A stretch of DNA of 64,000 bases from Pictodentalium vernedei (GCA_031216915.1 CM062296.1:449500287-449564286), one strand, 5' to 3'. Positions 37,101 to 44,493 are shown, counted from the stretch's first letter. Made by a program: numbers and translations. Notes: generated by a model from the sequence alone, not told the origin.

Positions 37101-37972
37101 TGAACAAATATTTAAAAATGAAACAAGAAGCCAGTGGATATCCAGATTGGGTGAAAACAGAAACAGACAGAGACACATTTAAGAAAGACTATGCACAAAT
37201 TGAAAACATACGTTTGGAAAATATTGAAAAAAATCCAGGACAAAGATCATTTGCTAAAACCATGTTAAACTGTTTATGGGGGAAAAGTGCACAAAACAAT
37301 TTAAAAACAAAAACAGAATACATACAAGACCCATCCAAATATTTTGACCTGATACAAGATAAAGACATCATTATTAAAAATGTTGAATTGTTTGATCATG
37401 ATAAATGTATTTTAGTCAATTACACAAAATCTACAGATGTTTATGAACCTCACAAATCAGCTAATGTTGCAGTTGCATCTTTTGTCACAGCTTATGCACG
37501 AATGGAATTATATAAAGTAATAGGACGTTTGGGTAGACGGGTATTATACTTTGACACAGACAGTTGTATTTACATCCATAACCCCACACTTTGGAATCCA
37601 CAAATTATAAACAGTAGGTTAGGTCAATGGACAGATGAACATCCAGATGCAAAAATTATTGAATATGTAGGATTAGGTCCAAAAAATTATGGTTACAAGT
37701 ACATTAAAGATGGTCAAATACACACTTCATGTAAAGTTAAAGGAATCACATTAGATTACAATACATCACAGAAAGTCAATTTTGAATCCATGGTGGAATG
37801 TGTACAAGACAGACATAATTACAAAATGAACATTGAATACACACATAGAATTAAACGCAACAAGAACAGACAAGTTACAAGTGAAAAACAAACCAAAACA
37901 TTCAGATCTGTGTACACAAAACGTTTTGTAGTGGATAAATATGACACAAGACCTTATGGGTTTAAGGTATAA
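34157..37972 (+). CDS. polB: Protein-primed family-B DNA polymerase
   Basis: Replicates the linear element DNA, presumably from a protein primer as in adenoviruses and Polintons. The 1271 residues are intact. Residues 300-408 form a Cys/His-rich region with repeated CxxC and CxxxH pairs. The 3'-5' exonuclease follows, with FFDFETT (Asp430, Glu432), AHNLRGFDGQF and YCKSDVDIL. Polymerase motif A is DICSLYP (Asp855), motif B lies around NCLWGKS (Asn1038), and motif C is FDTDS (Asp1133, Asp1135). The long insertions between motifs fit protein-primed polymerases. All catalytic residues that I can see are present, so the enzyme could be functional. The ATG at 34157 follows a TATA box and is the first in frame. 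The stop codon taa (37970-37972) overlaps another TATA-like sequence. Confidence 0.95.
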   Translation: MKRAIEEYSETESEVDNKKQRVESARDLYTIHPLLQKTSRKFRSKSHVCRITFKQFNQKNPFDTLGKVFDSLVDDIKEECGVEDNDPMRISVNHPGLEIGIFIPFTKASGITGNTILDEIEKVVQSNDNFTIHDGQLSLEITHTSLPQGSGRRAPISFSSVDKMVGNKKSIIEIKNVNDSMCLARAIVVGKCHVDKDNSELWQKKWKNIRRSDRPTQELEAKALMDKAGLDYNIPCGYEEYYKIQDLLYPEYVIKIHPQYAKSEFLFKPPVTTTDSKVIHIYHHDQHFDTITTIKGFLGCSYYCELCSKGVRQRERHMCPFGCVCYAPTKCIPEHPITCYSCNRQFRSPSCYNNHITRKGKEEKTICQLVQKCKTCNSLIYPTKGKHICEGFKKCKYCQQVVNSDHQCFIPKYTSPEDEKIPNIPFVFFDFETTQDSGVHIPNFCVAHRACGECICKSIDQECISCDKFGQRQSIFKGESTLSDFCDWLFSKEHKGTTAIAHNLRGFDGQFILRHLIETGTTTPDVIMNGNKILSLKACGIRLIDSLNFLSMRLAQFPKTFGLTELAKGYFPHLANTQAYQNYIGPYLDSTLYMPDSMSPSDREDFIKWYKQKITSNASFDFQKEMELYCKSDVDILRRGCGEFRQKFIDSDGIDPLREAFTLADACTKAWRKNSLPENKMAIISDIGYPAKVKYSIKAIRFLQTLAQEENIHIQHALNGGEVKIGGYYVDGFHKDTNTIFEFYGCMWHGCITCYKDNRHEKNPVNLLNYQTLYNNTQERIHHLESLGYNMRITWEHELDDFCKSNPEVKSTLNSFFPNMDPIKPREALFGGRTNAIKLHHKIDQSTDNEIKYIDICSLYPYVNKHREYPVGHPHILTKENINMDAIRQYRGLIKCKVLPPQSLHMPVLPIHCNKKMVFTLCNTCAEQELDNCEHTPDQRSITGTWTSVELFKALGMGYTLLDTYQIWHWGEWSSEIYKHYVNKYLKMKQEASGYPDWVKTETDRDTFKKDYAQIENIRLENIEKNPGQRSFAKTMLNCLWGKSAQNNLKTKTEYIQDPSKYFDLIQDKDIIIKNVELFDHDKCILVNYTKSTDVYEPHKSANVAVASFVTAYARMELYKVIGRLGRRVLYFDTDSCIYIHNPTLWNPQIINSRLGQWTDEHPDAKIIEYVGLGPKNYGYKYIKDGQIHTSCKVKGITLDYNTSQKVNFESMVECVQDRHNYKMNIEYTHRIKRNKNRQVTSEKQTKTFRSVYTKRFVVDKYDTRPYGFKV

Positions 37973-38160
37973 AAATTACTCTTCAGATTCCTCATTTCAA
38001 GTTTTGAACAAGACCAGACATGTCACAATTGAATTACAAACCAAAACATTCAGATCTGTGTACACAAACCATTTTGTAGTGGATAAATATGACACAAAAC
38101 CTTATGGGCCTAAGGTATAAAAGAACCTTCAGATTTCTCATTTCAACTTTGAACACTGAG
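37883..38160 (+). repeat. Duplicated polymerase 3' end and promoter
   Basis: The last about 85 bp of the polymerase gene plus its downstream TATA region (37883-38010) is repeated at about 38035-38160: 'caaaccaaaacattcagatctgtgtacacaaa', 'ttttgtagtggataaatatgacacaa', 'ggtataaaa', 'cttcagatt'. Copy 2 is non-coding and its TATA (38116-38123) sits 53 bp before the next ATG. Confidence 0.85.
38116..38123 (+). promoter_or_regulatory. TATA box for the BIR gene
   Basis: tataaaag, 53 bp upstream of the ATG at 38169. It derives from duplication of the polymerase stop/TATA segment at 37968-37975. Confidence 0.55.
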
Positions 38161-38168
38161 CAGGCAAG

Positions 38169-38792
38169 ATGTCTCTACCACTCAATCCTACTTATCCTAT
38201 ATACTTGTCAGAGTTAAGAAGACTTTCAAGTTTTAGTATGACTACAAACCCTATTTTAAAATCCAAGAAAGAAGACTTAGCTAAAGCTGGATTTTTCTAT
38301 ATAGGAGATGGTAAAGTAAAAAGTTTTGTATGTGGACAAGGTTTAATGAATTGGGAAGAAAAAGATATTCCTTTGCAAGAACATGTTAAGTGGTCACCAA
38401 ATTGTTCTTATATTCAATTGATAAGAAATTGTCAATTATACAAACCACCAACAAGTATGCAAACACCCCCAGATAAAATATTATCAGTGATGGATTATGG
38501 ATTCACTTTAAATCAAATATTTTCAACAATGAAAAAATATGACAAGTGTTTAGATGATTTTCCAGATTCTAAGTCTTTATTTGCACTCATGGTGCTAAAT
38601 GATCAAAGTACATCATTTAGTACCATAATTGCAAGACAAGCTGCAGGACAATTCAAAACTAAGTTTGATAAAATGTTTTCAGATAATGCAGGAAATGATT
38701 TTCCTGACCATCCTGATGTATTTTGTGCATCAGGTAATATAGTACCTGATGGACAAAATACATCAGAAGAGACAAAAGAATCATCACTTTGA
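38169..38792 (+). CDS. BIR-domain (IAP-like) protein
   Basis: Probably blocks host cell death, as BIR proteins of insect DNA viruses do; the role here is inferred. Of its 207 residues, about 15-85 form one BIR repeat: RRLSSF, then DLAKAGFFYIGDGKVKSFVC, then NWEEKDIPLQEH and SPNC. Zinc ligands Cys55, His72 and Cys79 have the canonical spacing (16 and 6 residues between). The first ligand, normally Cys in V-x-C-F-x-C, is Ser52, so zinc binding may be weakened. Residues about 97-142 (ILSVMDYGF...SLFALMVLND) resemble the UBA segment of XIAP/cIAP. No RING follows. The remaining C-terminus is unrecognised. It lies between the polymerase and an unknown gene; ATG 38169 follows a TATA box. A BIR protein is not a core Polinton gene and was presumably captured from a host. 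Confidence 0.85.
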   Translation: MSLPLNPTYPIYLSELRRLSSFSMTTNPILKSKKEDLAKAGFFYIGDGKVKSFVCGQGLMNWEEKDIPLQEHVKWSPNCSYIQLIRNCQLYKPPTSMQTPPDKILSVMDYGFTLNQIFSTMKKYDKCLDDFPDSKSLFALMVLNDQSTSFSTIIARQAAGQFKTKFDKMFSDNAGNDFPDHPDVFCASGNIVPDGQNTSEETKESSL

Positions 38793-38800
38793 TTTCAACC

Positions 38801-39187
38801 ATGGAACCAGTAAGACGTATGTTAGACAACAAGATTACACGTAAGGCATTATTATATGCATTTCAATTGATCACTCCTGGTTATCTAACAATAACAAAAG
38901 AGTTTATTCATAATCAATTGGGAAAAGATGAAATGTATGGGGAATTTTGTAATGCATTACAAATCATGAATGCTTTTTACAAAGATAATATAGAAAATAT
39001 TTGGACAAGAGTTGTGTGGGGTAATATAATTTATGATAAAGAAATCATTAATTACTTGTATAGACAATGTGTACCACAAATAGATAGAAGAATAGATTCT
39101 TCAGAAACTGTATTTGAGTTAAAAGCACCCTTAAAACGAATACCTACTAAAAGACATGAAGAAGGTATGGAATCAGAAAGTATATAA
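38801..39187 (+). CDS. Unknown conserved-looking protein (128 aa)
   Basis: I do not recognise it. The start is set at ATG 38801 in good context (aaccATGg); the frame is open from 38789 with no earlier ATG. It overlaps nothing and begins 9 bp after the BIR gene stop, so both may share a transcript. It is mixed helical with aromatic residues (YLTITKEFIHNQL, NIENIWTRVVWGNIIY) and a basic C-terminus. There are no membrane segments or Cys clusters. Its stop codon lies inside a tatataag box that could drive the ATPase gene. Confidence 0.7.
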   Translation: MEPVRRMLDNKITRKALLYAFQLITPGYLTITKEFIHNQLGKDEMYGEFCNALQIMNAFYKDNIENIWTRVVWGNIIYDKEIINYLYRQCVPQIDRRIDSSETVFELKAPLKRIPTKRHEEGMESESI

Positions 39188-39188
39188 G
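39181..39188 (+). promoter_or_regulatory. TATA-like box overlapping upstream stop codon
   Basis: tatataag contains the taa stop of the preceding gene (39185-39187) and lies 39 bp before the ATPase ATG at 39227. Confidence 0.45.
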
Positions 39189-39226
39189 TGAATGATTTGA
39201 CAACTCTTATTCACACAAATACAATT

Positions 39227-39883
39227 ATGGCATCGAGTGAATGTTTATTGTTTCAACACCCTTGTAATATCTTTATTTCGGGACCTAGTGGTTCAGGAAA
39301 AACAGAATTTGTCAAAAAGCTTATTGATATGAAACATGACTTATTTCAAATTCCCCCACAAAAAATCATTTGGTGTTATAAAGAATGGCAAAATACATAT
39401 ACTTTACTTAAAGAAAGTGAAGATATTAAATTCATAGATGGTATCCCTGATGATGAATATGAAATTGTCAGTGATGTCACTATTCCCCATCTTGTAGTTT
39501 TTGATGATATGTTAGGAGATAAAGATGAAGAAAAAATTAAATTATGGTTCACACGAAAAGGACATCATAGAAATGCAAGTGTCATTTACATTACACAAAA
39601 TATGTTTCAACAATCTAAATCTAGTCGTACCATAAGTTTAAATGCACATTATATGATTTTATTTCAAAATACCAGAGATAAAGGGCAAATTAAAGTATTG
39701 GCAAATCAAGTTCAATTACCACATTTAAATGCATGTTATCAAGATGCAACAAGTATTGATCATGGTTATTTATTAATTGATTTTCATCCTAGAACTCCTG
39801 AGTCTTTGAGATTAAGAACTGATATTTTTCATCCTTGGGTAACACAAAATGAACGTGGTCCCATCATTTATACAAAACTATAA
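39227..39883 (+). CDS. FtsK/HerA-type genome-packaging ATPase
   Basis: It should drive DNA into the capsid, as the A32-like ATPases of Polintons and NCLDVs do. The 218 residues carry Walker A GPSGSGKT at 19-26 and Walker B LVVFDDM with Asp93-Asp94. They also carry a sensor-like segment YITQNMF with Gln, as in this family. The length fits the compact Polinton ATPases. I chose ATG 39227; the frame is open from 39188 only through a gtg codon, and Walker A would sit at a normal distance from this ATG. The stop taa at 39881-39883 overlaps a tataaat sequence. Confidence 0.93.
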   Translation: MASSECLLFQHPCNIFISGPSGSGKTEFVKKLIDMKHDLFQIPPQKIIWCYKEWQNTYTLLKESEDIKFIDGIPDDEYEIVSDVTIPHLVVFDDMLGDKDEEKIKLWFTRKGHHRNASVIYITQNMFQQSKSSRTISLNAHYMILFQNTRDKGQIKVLANQVQLPHLNACYQDATSIDHGYLLIDFHPRTPESLRLRTDIFHPWVTQNERGPIIYTKL

Positions 39884-39885
39884 AT
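39879..39885 (+). promoter_or_regulatory. TATA box overlapping ATPase stop codon
   Basis: tataaat includes the ATPase stop taa and lies 62 bp before the next ATG (39947). Confidence 0.5.
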
Positions 39886-39946
39886 TCCCCATGTTCTAAT
39901 GAGTTGATGTTAGTTAGTCAAAGTTTGTCAACGACTACACATCATC

Positions 39947-40687
39947 ATGGTATCATTCATACAATCTTTGGAACAACTTGGTCAAGAAACAAGTCCATTT
40001 GCAAGACAAAAATTACTTAAGAAAGGTTTTAAGAAAATTTTAAAATGGTTTACATTAGCAAGTAGAATCATACTGAATAAGAAAATTAAATTGCCAAAAC
40101 AAACTTTAACTTATATGGATAAACATAAACAAGATCTTGAACAACTTGCAAATCCCAGAGTTGATCTTGCAACAAAACGAAACATTATTTTAAAACCAGG
40201 AGGTGGTGGATTTTTTGGTGGTGTTATCATTCGTAATTTAATTCGATGGGATGGTCATAAGACAAGTAGATCATTCTATTCGCCATTCAAAAAAACAAAG
40301 AGTAAGAAACAAAAGTCACCTAAAAGGAAACGAAAATCCCCTAAGAAAAGATCAAATAATTCATCAAGCTCTAGAGAGATAAAAAATCAACGAAAGGTAG
40401 GACCAAAATATATGTACACAAATTTTGAAATTGCACCTCATAGATCTCCATCTACAAAAACAAAAGCATTACTTGTGAAAAATCTTCAAAGACAAAGAAA
40501 AGTATCACCACTTAAGTTAACACGTGTAGTGTCAATAACAAAAGATGGTGTTAAAAATCATGAACCAATGTATTCTGTACAAAATACACAACATGTACCA
40601 TTAAAAGAAAAGATTTCCACAATGGCACGTTTTACAGCTTTAAATACACCTAAACCTGTTAAAGGGATAAGGTCTTACTTTAAATAA
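39947..40687 (+). CDS. Basic virion-core-like protein (246 aa)
   Basis: Probably a DNA-binding structural protein of the virion; this is inferred from charge and position. It is strongly basic, with a Lys/Arg/Ser tract at about 110-145 (KKTKSKKQKSPKRKRKSPKK) like viral condensing proteins. The N-terminal 100 residues end in a Gly-rich hydrophobic stretch (LKPGGGGFFGGVIIRNLI). That module (Leu-rich segment, 'L..Las/np..l..kr.IL', Gly-Gly-Phe hydrophobic end) also occurs in the next gene, so the two seem to be paralogues. Related pX-like proteins are described in adintoviruses. The ATG at 39947 follows a TATA box within the ATPase stop. Confidence 0.75.
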   Translation: MVSFIQSLEQLGQETSPFARQKLLKKGFKKILKWFTLASRIILNKKIKLPKQTLTYMDKHKQDLEQLANPRVDLATKRNIILKPGGGGFFGGVIIRNLIRWDGHKTSRSFYSPFKKTKSKKQKSPKRKRKSPKKRSNNSSSSREIKNQRKVGPKYMYTNFEIAPHRSPSTKTKALLVKNLQRQRKVSPLKLTRVVSITKDGVKNHEPMYSVQNTQHVPLKEKISTMARFTALNTPKPVKGIRSYFK

Positions 40688-40713
40688 TATAAAGTTTGCA
40701 CATATATAAATAG
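40688..40713 (+). promoter_or_regulatory. TATA boxes upstream of the small core gene
   Basis: tataaag directly after the stop codon of the previous gene (40688-40694) and tatataaatag (40703-40713). The second is 53 bp before the ATG at 40766. Confidence 0.5.
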
Positions 40714-40765
40714 CATTACATTTTTATATTTGTTTCATTTAATCATTAGATTCTATAAGAGCAAG

Positions 40766-41137
40766 ATGGTGAGACAAAATAAGAAACAAAAAATTCCTTT
40801 AGTTAAAAAATATGGTGGTATGTTAATAGGTTTAAGTCAAACTCCTCCAGCATTTCAAAAACAAATTATGAAAAATGCACCTAAAGAATTAATTAATTGT
40901 GTGTCAGAATGCTGTCATAATCTTTTAAAAGGCAACATACATCTAACAAAAAATCAGAAACAAAAATTACATCCAAAGCGTCAACAACTACGAGCACTCG
41001 CTAGTAAATCAATAACTCTTAAAAAGAAAAAACAAATTTTAAATCAAAAAGGTGGTTTTTTACCATTACTTGGTTTACTTGGACCTGCTATAGGAGTTGC
41101 AACAAATCTTGCAAATAAATTAGTCGATAAAATATGA
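40766..41137 (+). CDS. Small basic protein with Gly-rich hydrophobic end (pX-like)
   Basis: 123 residues counted from ATG 40766 (the open frame begins earlier at a ttg codon). The N-terminus is basic, the middle has helical KKKKQILNQKGG, and the C-terminal 30 residues (GFLPLLGLLGPAIGVATNLANK) are hydrophobic and Gly-rich. Such ends occur in adenovirus pX/pVI-type and adintovirus virion proteins that bind DNA or disturb membranes. The role here is inferred. It resembles residues about 50-105 of the protein encoded just upstream. It overlaps the next frame by the sequence ATGA at 41134-41137. Confidence 0.75.
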   Translation: MVRQNKKQKIPLVKKYGGMLIGLSQTPPAFQKQIMKNAPKELINCVSECCHNLLKGNIHLTKNQKQKLHPKRQQLRALASKSITLKKKKQILNQKGGFLPLLGLLGPAIGVATNLANKLVDKI

Positions 41138-41142
41138 AAAAG

Positions 41143-41895
41143 ATGGCTATTGTACCTTATCAAATGTTAGAAGATATGCAACGTTTTAGAAATGAAAAAG
41201 CTCAAAGACCAAGATTACCCCCTAACCCACAAGTTACAAATACTGCACAACTTCAAAATGATTTATCATCTGTGTTAGGAAATTCAGAGTTGTCCGAAAG
41301 TGAGAAAGAACAAAAGTATGGGGAAACTTTACAAAAATTTCAAATGTCACATAAGAAGGCATTACAACCAACATTGGTTCCATTGCCTGAGTCAGGAGAA
41401 AAATCATTATTTTTACGAGATCGTATTATAGAAAGTGTCCCTGTTACAATGAGACGTAAAGCAACTTCATTATTATCTGCTTTATCATCTCATCCACACA
41501 TGAGTTGGGATGATCAGGGTGTATTAAGTTACGATGGAGAAGTCATAAAAGGTTCAAATATCATAGATTTAGTCAATGATGTTCTTAGACACCGAAAAGG
41601 TTTTAAACCGAGTGGATGGGAAATGTTTAGTCGTGGATTAAAAGATATAAATATCCCTCAAGATTTTGTTGGTAATCGTGAACGTTGGTTATGGATGAAT
41701 AGACAACCTATACCCAAACCCAGTAAATATCAAAGTTCTCCAGAAGATAGTTGGTCTGAAACTCCTCAATCATCCCCTCCAAAACGTAAAGTTCGTCGAG
41801 GTCATAGAGTGCAGTGGAGTGAAGACACACCAAAGTCAGCACTAAAGCGTAAATTGACAAAACGTAGATTATCTGAAAAATGGGAAGCTTATTGA
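41143..41895 (+). CDS. Unknown Polinton protein (about 250 aa)
   Basis: Starts MAIVPYQMLEDMQ. ATG 41134 is three codons upstream and overlaps the previous stop, but 41143 has the better context (aagATGg). It is a soluble, charged protein with a central helical section (KEQKYGETLQKFQMSHKKAL). A middle block, SLLSALSSHPHMSWDDQGVLSYDGEVIKGSNI, suggests a small globular domain. The C-terminus is Ser/Pro/Lys-rich and basic (SPPKRKVRRGHR, ALKRKLTKRR). From general memory, similar proteins accompany Polinton genes in marine animals; I cannot name a function. A virion or DNA-associated role is plausible from the basic tail. It overlaps the integrase frame by 16 bp. Confidence 0.7.
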   Translation: MAIVPYQMLEDMQRFRNEKAQRPRLPPNPQVTNTAQLQNDLSSVLGNSELSESEKEQKYGETLQKFQMSHKKALQPTLVPLPESGEKSLFLRDRIIESVPVTMRRKATSLLSALSSHPHMSWDDQGVLSYDGEVIKGSNIIDLVNDVLRHRKGFKPSGWEMFSRGLKDINIPQDFVGNRERWLWMNRQPIPKPSKYQSSPEDSWSETPQSSPPKRKVRRGHRVQWSEDTPKSALKRKLTKRRLSEKWEAY

Positions 41896-42968
41896 ATGAT
41901 TTATTAACTGAAATATATTACAATACAAAACATCCTGCTGGTTATGGTGGTATACAAAAATTGTACAAAGCAGCTCATAGTAAAGATAATTCCATCACAA
42001 TTGATCAAGTGAAAAAATGGTTGAAAGGAGAAAGAACTTATACTTTACATAAACCCATCCGTAAAAAATTTTCAAGACGTAAGACTATAGTGGGTGGTAT
42101 TGATCATCAATGGCAGATTGATTTAGCAGACTTACAAAGTTTACAATCTTACAATGATCAATTTCGTTATTTAGTTTGTGTTATTGATGTATTTTCCAAA
42201 TATGCATGGGTAATACCCATTCACAATAAATCAGGAGAGACATTAACAAAATCTTTTCAGAGTATTTTAAAAACTTCTGGACGTAAACCTTTATCATTAC
42301 AATCTGATAAAGGTTCTGAATTTAAAAATAAAGATGTACAAAAATTTTTAAAGAAACAAAACATTCATTTCTTCACAACAGAAAATCCTGAAACCAAAGC
42401 TAGTATTGTTGAACGTTTTCAACGTACATTGAAAACACGAATGTGGAAATATTTTACACACAAACGTACATTAAGGTACATTGATGTGTTGGAAAATTTA
42501 GTTGATGGATATAATCATAGTTTTCATCGAAGTATTCAGAGAACTCCTGCTTCAGTATCATTAGAAAATGAAGTAGAAGTATCTCAACATTTGTATGGTA
42601 AAAAAAAGTCTAAAAAGAAAAAAATACAATTTAAAGTTGGTGATATAGTACCTATTAATAAAACCAAACGTACATTTGAAAAAGGGTATTTACCAAATTG
42701 GACAAAAGAGTTATTTAAAATTACTCATGTAAAGCATACAATACCACCCACTTATAAACTTGAAGATATGGGTGGTGAAAATATACAAGGGACATTTTAT
42801 CCTCAAGAAATTCAAAGTATAAAAGATGATAAAAAATATATAATTGAATCAATTCTTAATAGACGGTCAAGACGTGTGGGAAAGAAAATTATTAAAGAAC
42901 TTAAAGTACATTGGGAAGGTTATCCAAAGAAATTTGATAGTTGGATAGCAGAATCAGATTTGATATAA
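41880..42968 (+). CDS. int: DDE integrase with C-terminal chromodomain
   Basis: Inserts the element into host DNA and so made the 6-bp target duplication. There are 362 residues. The N-terminal 60 (YYNTKHPAGYGGIQKLYKA...TYTLHKP) match the domain preceding the core in Polinton integrases. The core has WQIDLAD with Asp81, LQSDKGSEF with Asp143 and ASIVERFQ with Glu178. The last two are 35 apart, close to retroviral D,35E. After an SH3-like segment with a KKKSKKKKIQFKVGD start comes a chromodomain (320-362: IIESIL...VHWEGYPKKFDSWIAESDLI) with its aromatic cage residues. This domain could steer insertion to methylated histones. All catalytic residues are present. The stop taa lies inside tataaaa (42964-42970). 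Confidence 0.95.
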   Translation: MGSLLNDLLTEIYYNTKHPAGYGGIQKLYKAAHSKDNSITIDQVKKWLKGERTYTLHKPIRKKFSRRKTIVGGIDHQWQIDLADLQSLQSYNDQFRYLVCVIDVFSKYAWVIPIHNKSGETLTKSFQSILKTSGRKPLSLQSDKGSEFKNKDVQKFLKKQNIHFFTTENPETKASIVERFQRTLKTRMWKYFTHKRTLRYIDVLENLVDGYNHSFHRSIQRTPASVSLENEVEVSQHLYGKKKSKKKKIQFKVGDIVPINKTKRTFEKGYLPNWTKELFKITHVKHTIPPTYKLEDMGGENIQGTFYPQEIQSIKDDKKYIIESILNRRSRRVGKKIIKELKVHWEGYPKKFDSWIAESDLI

Positions 42969-42975
42969 AAAGAAT

Positions 42976-43290
42976 ATGTCATTAAATGAAACTTCATTAC
43001 CTAATGAAACCACAAGTGTTGATGTACAAAGTCAACAAAGTCAACAATTTAAAATTTGTGGAAATCGTGTTGCAAAAAATCAAGTCACTTATTTCACACA
43101 GATTATTATCATTTATGGTATTATAATTACTGCCATTGCACATTTGAGTTTACAAAGCCCTGATAAAGAATTGTGGTTAGTGTTATTAAGTAGTTCATTA
43201 GGATATATTCTTCCAAGTCCAGGTTTAAAATATTTGAAACAACCACAAGATAAGAAAAATGAATTCATTTTACGTAACACTTCTGAGTGA
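42976..43290 (+). CDS. Small two-helix membrane protein
   Basis: 104 residues. Segment about 36-58 (TYFTQIIIIYGIIITAIAHL) and segment about 66-84 (LWLVLLSSSLGYILPSPGL) are hydrophobic, suggesting two membrane spans with a short loop. Proteins ending in an 'ELW..LLSS.IGY.LP.P' segment are, from memory, common in Polintons and adintoviruses; the function is unknown to me. It starts 8 bp after the integrase stop and overlaps the next gene by 32 bp, so it is likely translated from a shared or closely spaced transcript. Confidence 0.75.
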   Translation: MSLNETSLPNETTSVDVQSQQSQQFKICGNRVAKNQVTYFTQIIIIYGIIITAIAHLSLQSPDKELWLVLLSSSLGYILPSPGLKYLKQPQDKKNEFILRNTSE

Positions 43291-44107
43291 TAGTTCTATG
43301 GATATGTTTCCAAATAATAACCAATGTTGTTTTCAAACACAATTATCTAAACCCATTCATGTTGATAAAGAACACTGGGAAGTGGGATTAGTTGAAGTAA
43401 TTTTACCTTCGGAAGCAAAAAATATTACAGATGAAGAATCTATTTTTAAAATCTTTGTGACAGATAGCAACATATCAAATCGTATTAATAAAACGAAATT
43501 GAAACATACATTTCACAAAGGTACTGCTGCTGTTGAATTAAATATTTTATCAGGTGCATATTTAAATGGCGCTCATGTCATAGATGCAATGCAAACAGAA
43601 ATTCAAGAAAAACTTGGAGACATATTTAAATCATTTGATGTATTATTTCATGTTGGATTTTCATGTCTCCAAGGGCGTGTAAAAATAGTAGGATATAGTA
43701 TTGGGAAAGTGGGTATTAAAATGTCAGAAAGTTTATTACAAAAAATGGGATGTAAAGACAATATTTTTCCTGTCATTTTTCCCAACACATCAAAAGGTGC
43801 ATTTAAATATAATGTGGACTTAAATGTGGATTTCAATCAAATCTTTATTTATTCTGACATAGCAGATTATACATTTTTAGGTGATATTGAAGCACCTATT
43901 TTACGTGTGATTCCATTTGAATCACATAAAGAGTCTTTGCATACTCATATAGAATTTGATAATGTACATTATGTACCAGTATCAAAATCTTATTTTGATC
44001 AGATTAGTATAAATATAAATGGGAACACTGGTAAACCCATTCAGTTTGCAAGTGGCAAGACAGTTGTCAAGTTGCATTTTAGACAGAGACATAAATTAAA
44101 TTTGTAA
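43259..44107 (+). CDS. Penton-like minor capsid protein
   Basis: Probably the vertex (penton) protein, a single jelly-roll in Polintons. The 282 residues begin NSFYVTLLSDSSMDMFPNN followed by a segment on the cost-free pattern 'F.t.L..pI......WEVGLVEV', typical of this family as I know it. The body is beta-rich with no membrane segment. It ends with IQFASGKTVVKLHFR, close to the end of related proteins. The position just before the major capsid gene agrees. The frame is intact; the start overlaps the end of the membrane protein gene. Confidence 0.8.
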   Translation: MNSFYVTLLSDSSMDMFPNNNQCCFQTQLSKPIHVDKEHWEVGLVEVILPSEAKNITDEESIFKIFVTDSNISNRINKTKLKHTFHKGTAAVELNILSGAYLNGAHVIDAMQTEIQEKLGDIFKSFDVLFHVGFSCLQGRVKIVGYSIGKVGIKMSESLLQKMGCKDNIFPVIFPNTSKGAFKYNVDLNVDFNQIFIYSDIADYTFLGDIEAPILRVIPFESHKESLHTHIEFDNVHYVPVSKSYFDQISININGNTGKPIQFASGKTVVKLHFRQRHKLNL

Positions 44108-44110
44108 AAA

Positions 44111-44485
44111 ATGATGCCGGTGTATCAAGGTGTACCACGGCAATATGGATATGGATTAGGGTCTATTTTTCGCACAGCAATAAGAACAGCTGCACCATTT
44201 ATAAAACCAATTGCAAAAAATGCATTTCAAACCTTAAAGAGAGATGGATTAAGACATGGTTTAGAAATAGCAAATGAATTGATAAAAAAACGTAAAGCAC
44301 CTAAAGACATTTTATTAACTCATGGAAAAGATCTTTTGAAATCAGTTGGTGAATCTGCTTTAGGTATAAAAAGACAAAAACAAGAACGAAAACGTCAGTC
44401 TGTGGTTCGTTCTCGTAGAGGTAAGACACGTCAAAGACAAGCTTATTCAAAACGAAAATCAAGACCACTTGATATATTTGATTGA
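44111..44485 (+). CDS. Small basic minor virion protein
   Basis: 124 residues, starting MMPVYQGVPRQYGYGLGSIFR. The N-terminal half has an amphipathic helix (FRTAIRTAAPFIKPIAKNAF). The C-terminal third is very basic (RKRQSVVRSRRGKTRQRQA). The layout recalls adenovirus pVI/pX-type minor proteins, which connect capsid and DNA, but I infer this only from composition and its place between penton and major capsid genes. Two ATGs (44111 and 44114) are possible. The stop overlaps the ttg of the next frame; the major capsid ATG follows at 44494. Confidence 0.7.
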   Translation: MMPVYQGVPRQYGYGLGSIFRTAIRTAAPFIKPIAKNAFQTLKRDGLRHGLEIANELIKKRKAPKDILLTHGKDLLKSVGESALGIKRQKQERKRQSVVRSRRGKTRQRQAYSKRKSRPLDIFD

Positions 44486-44493
44486 AAAAAATC

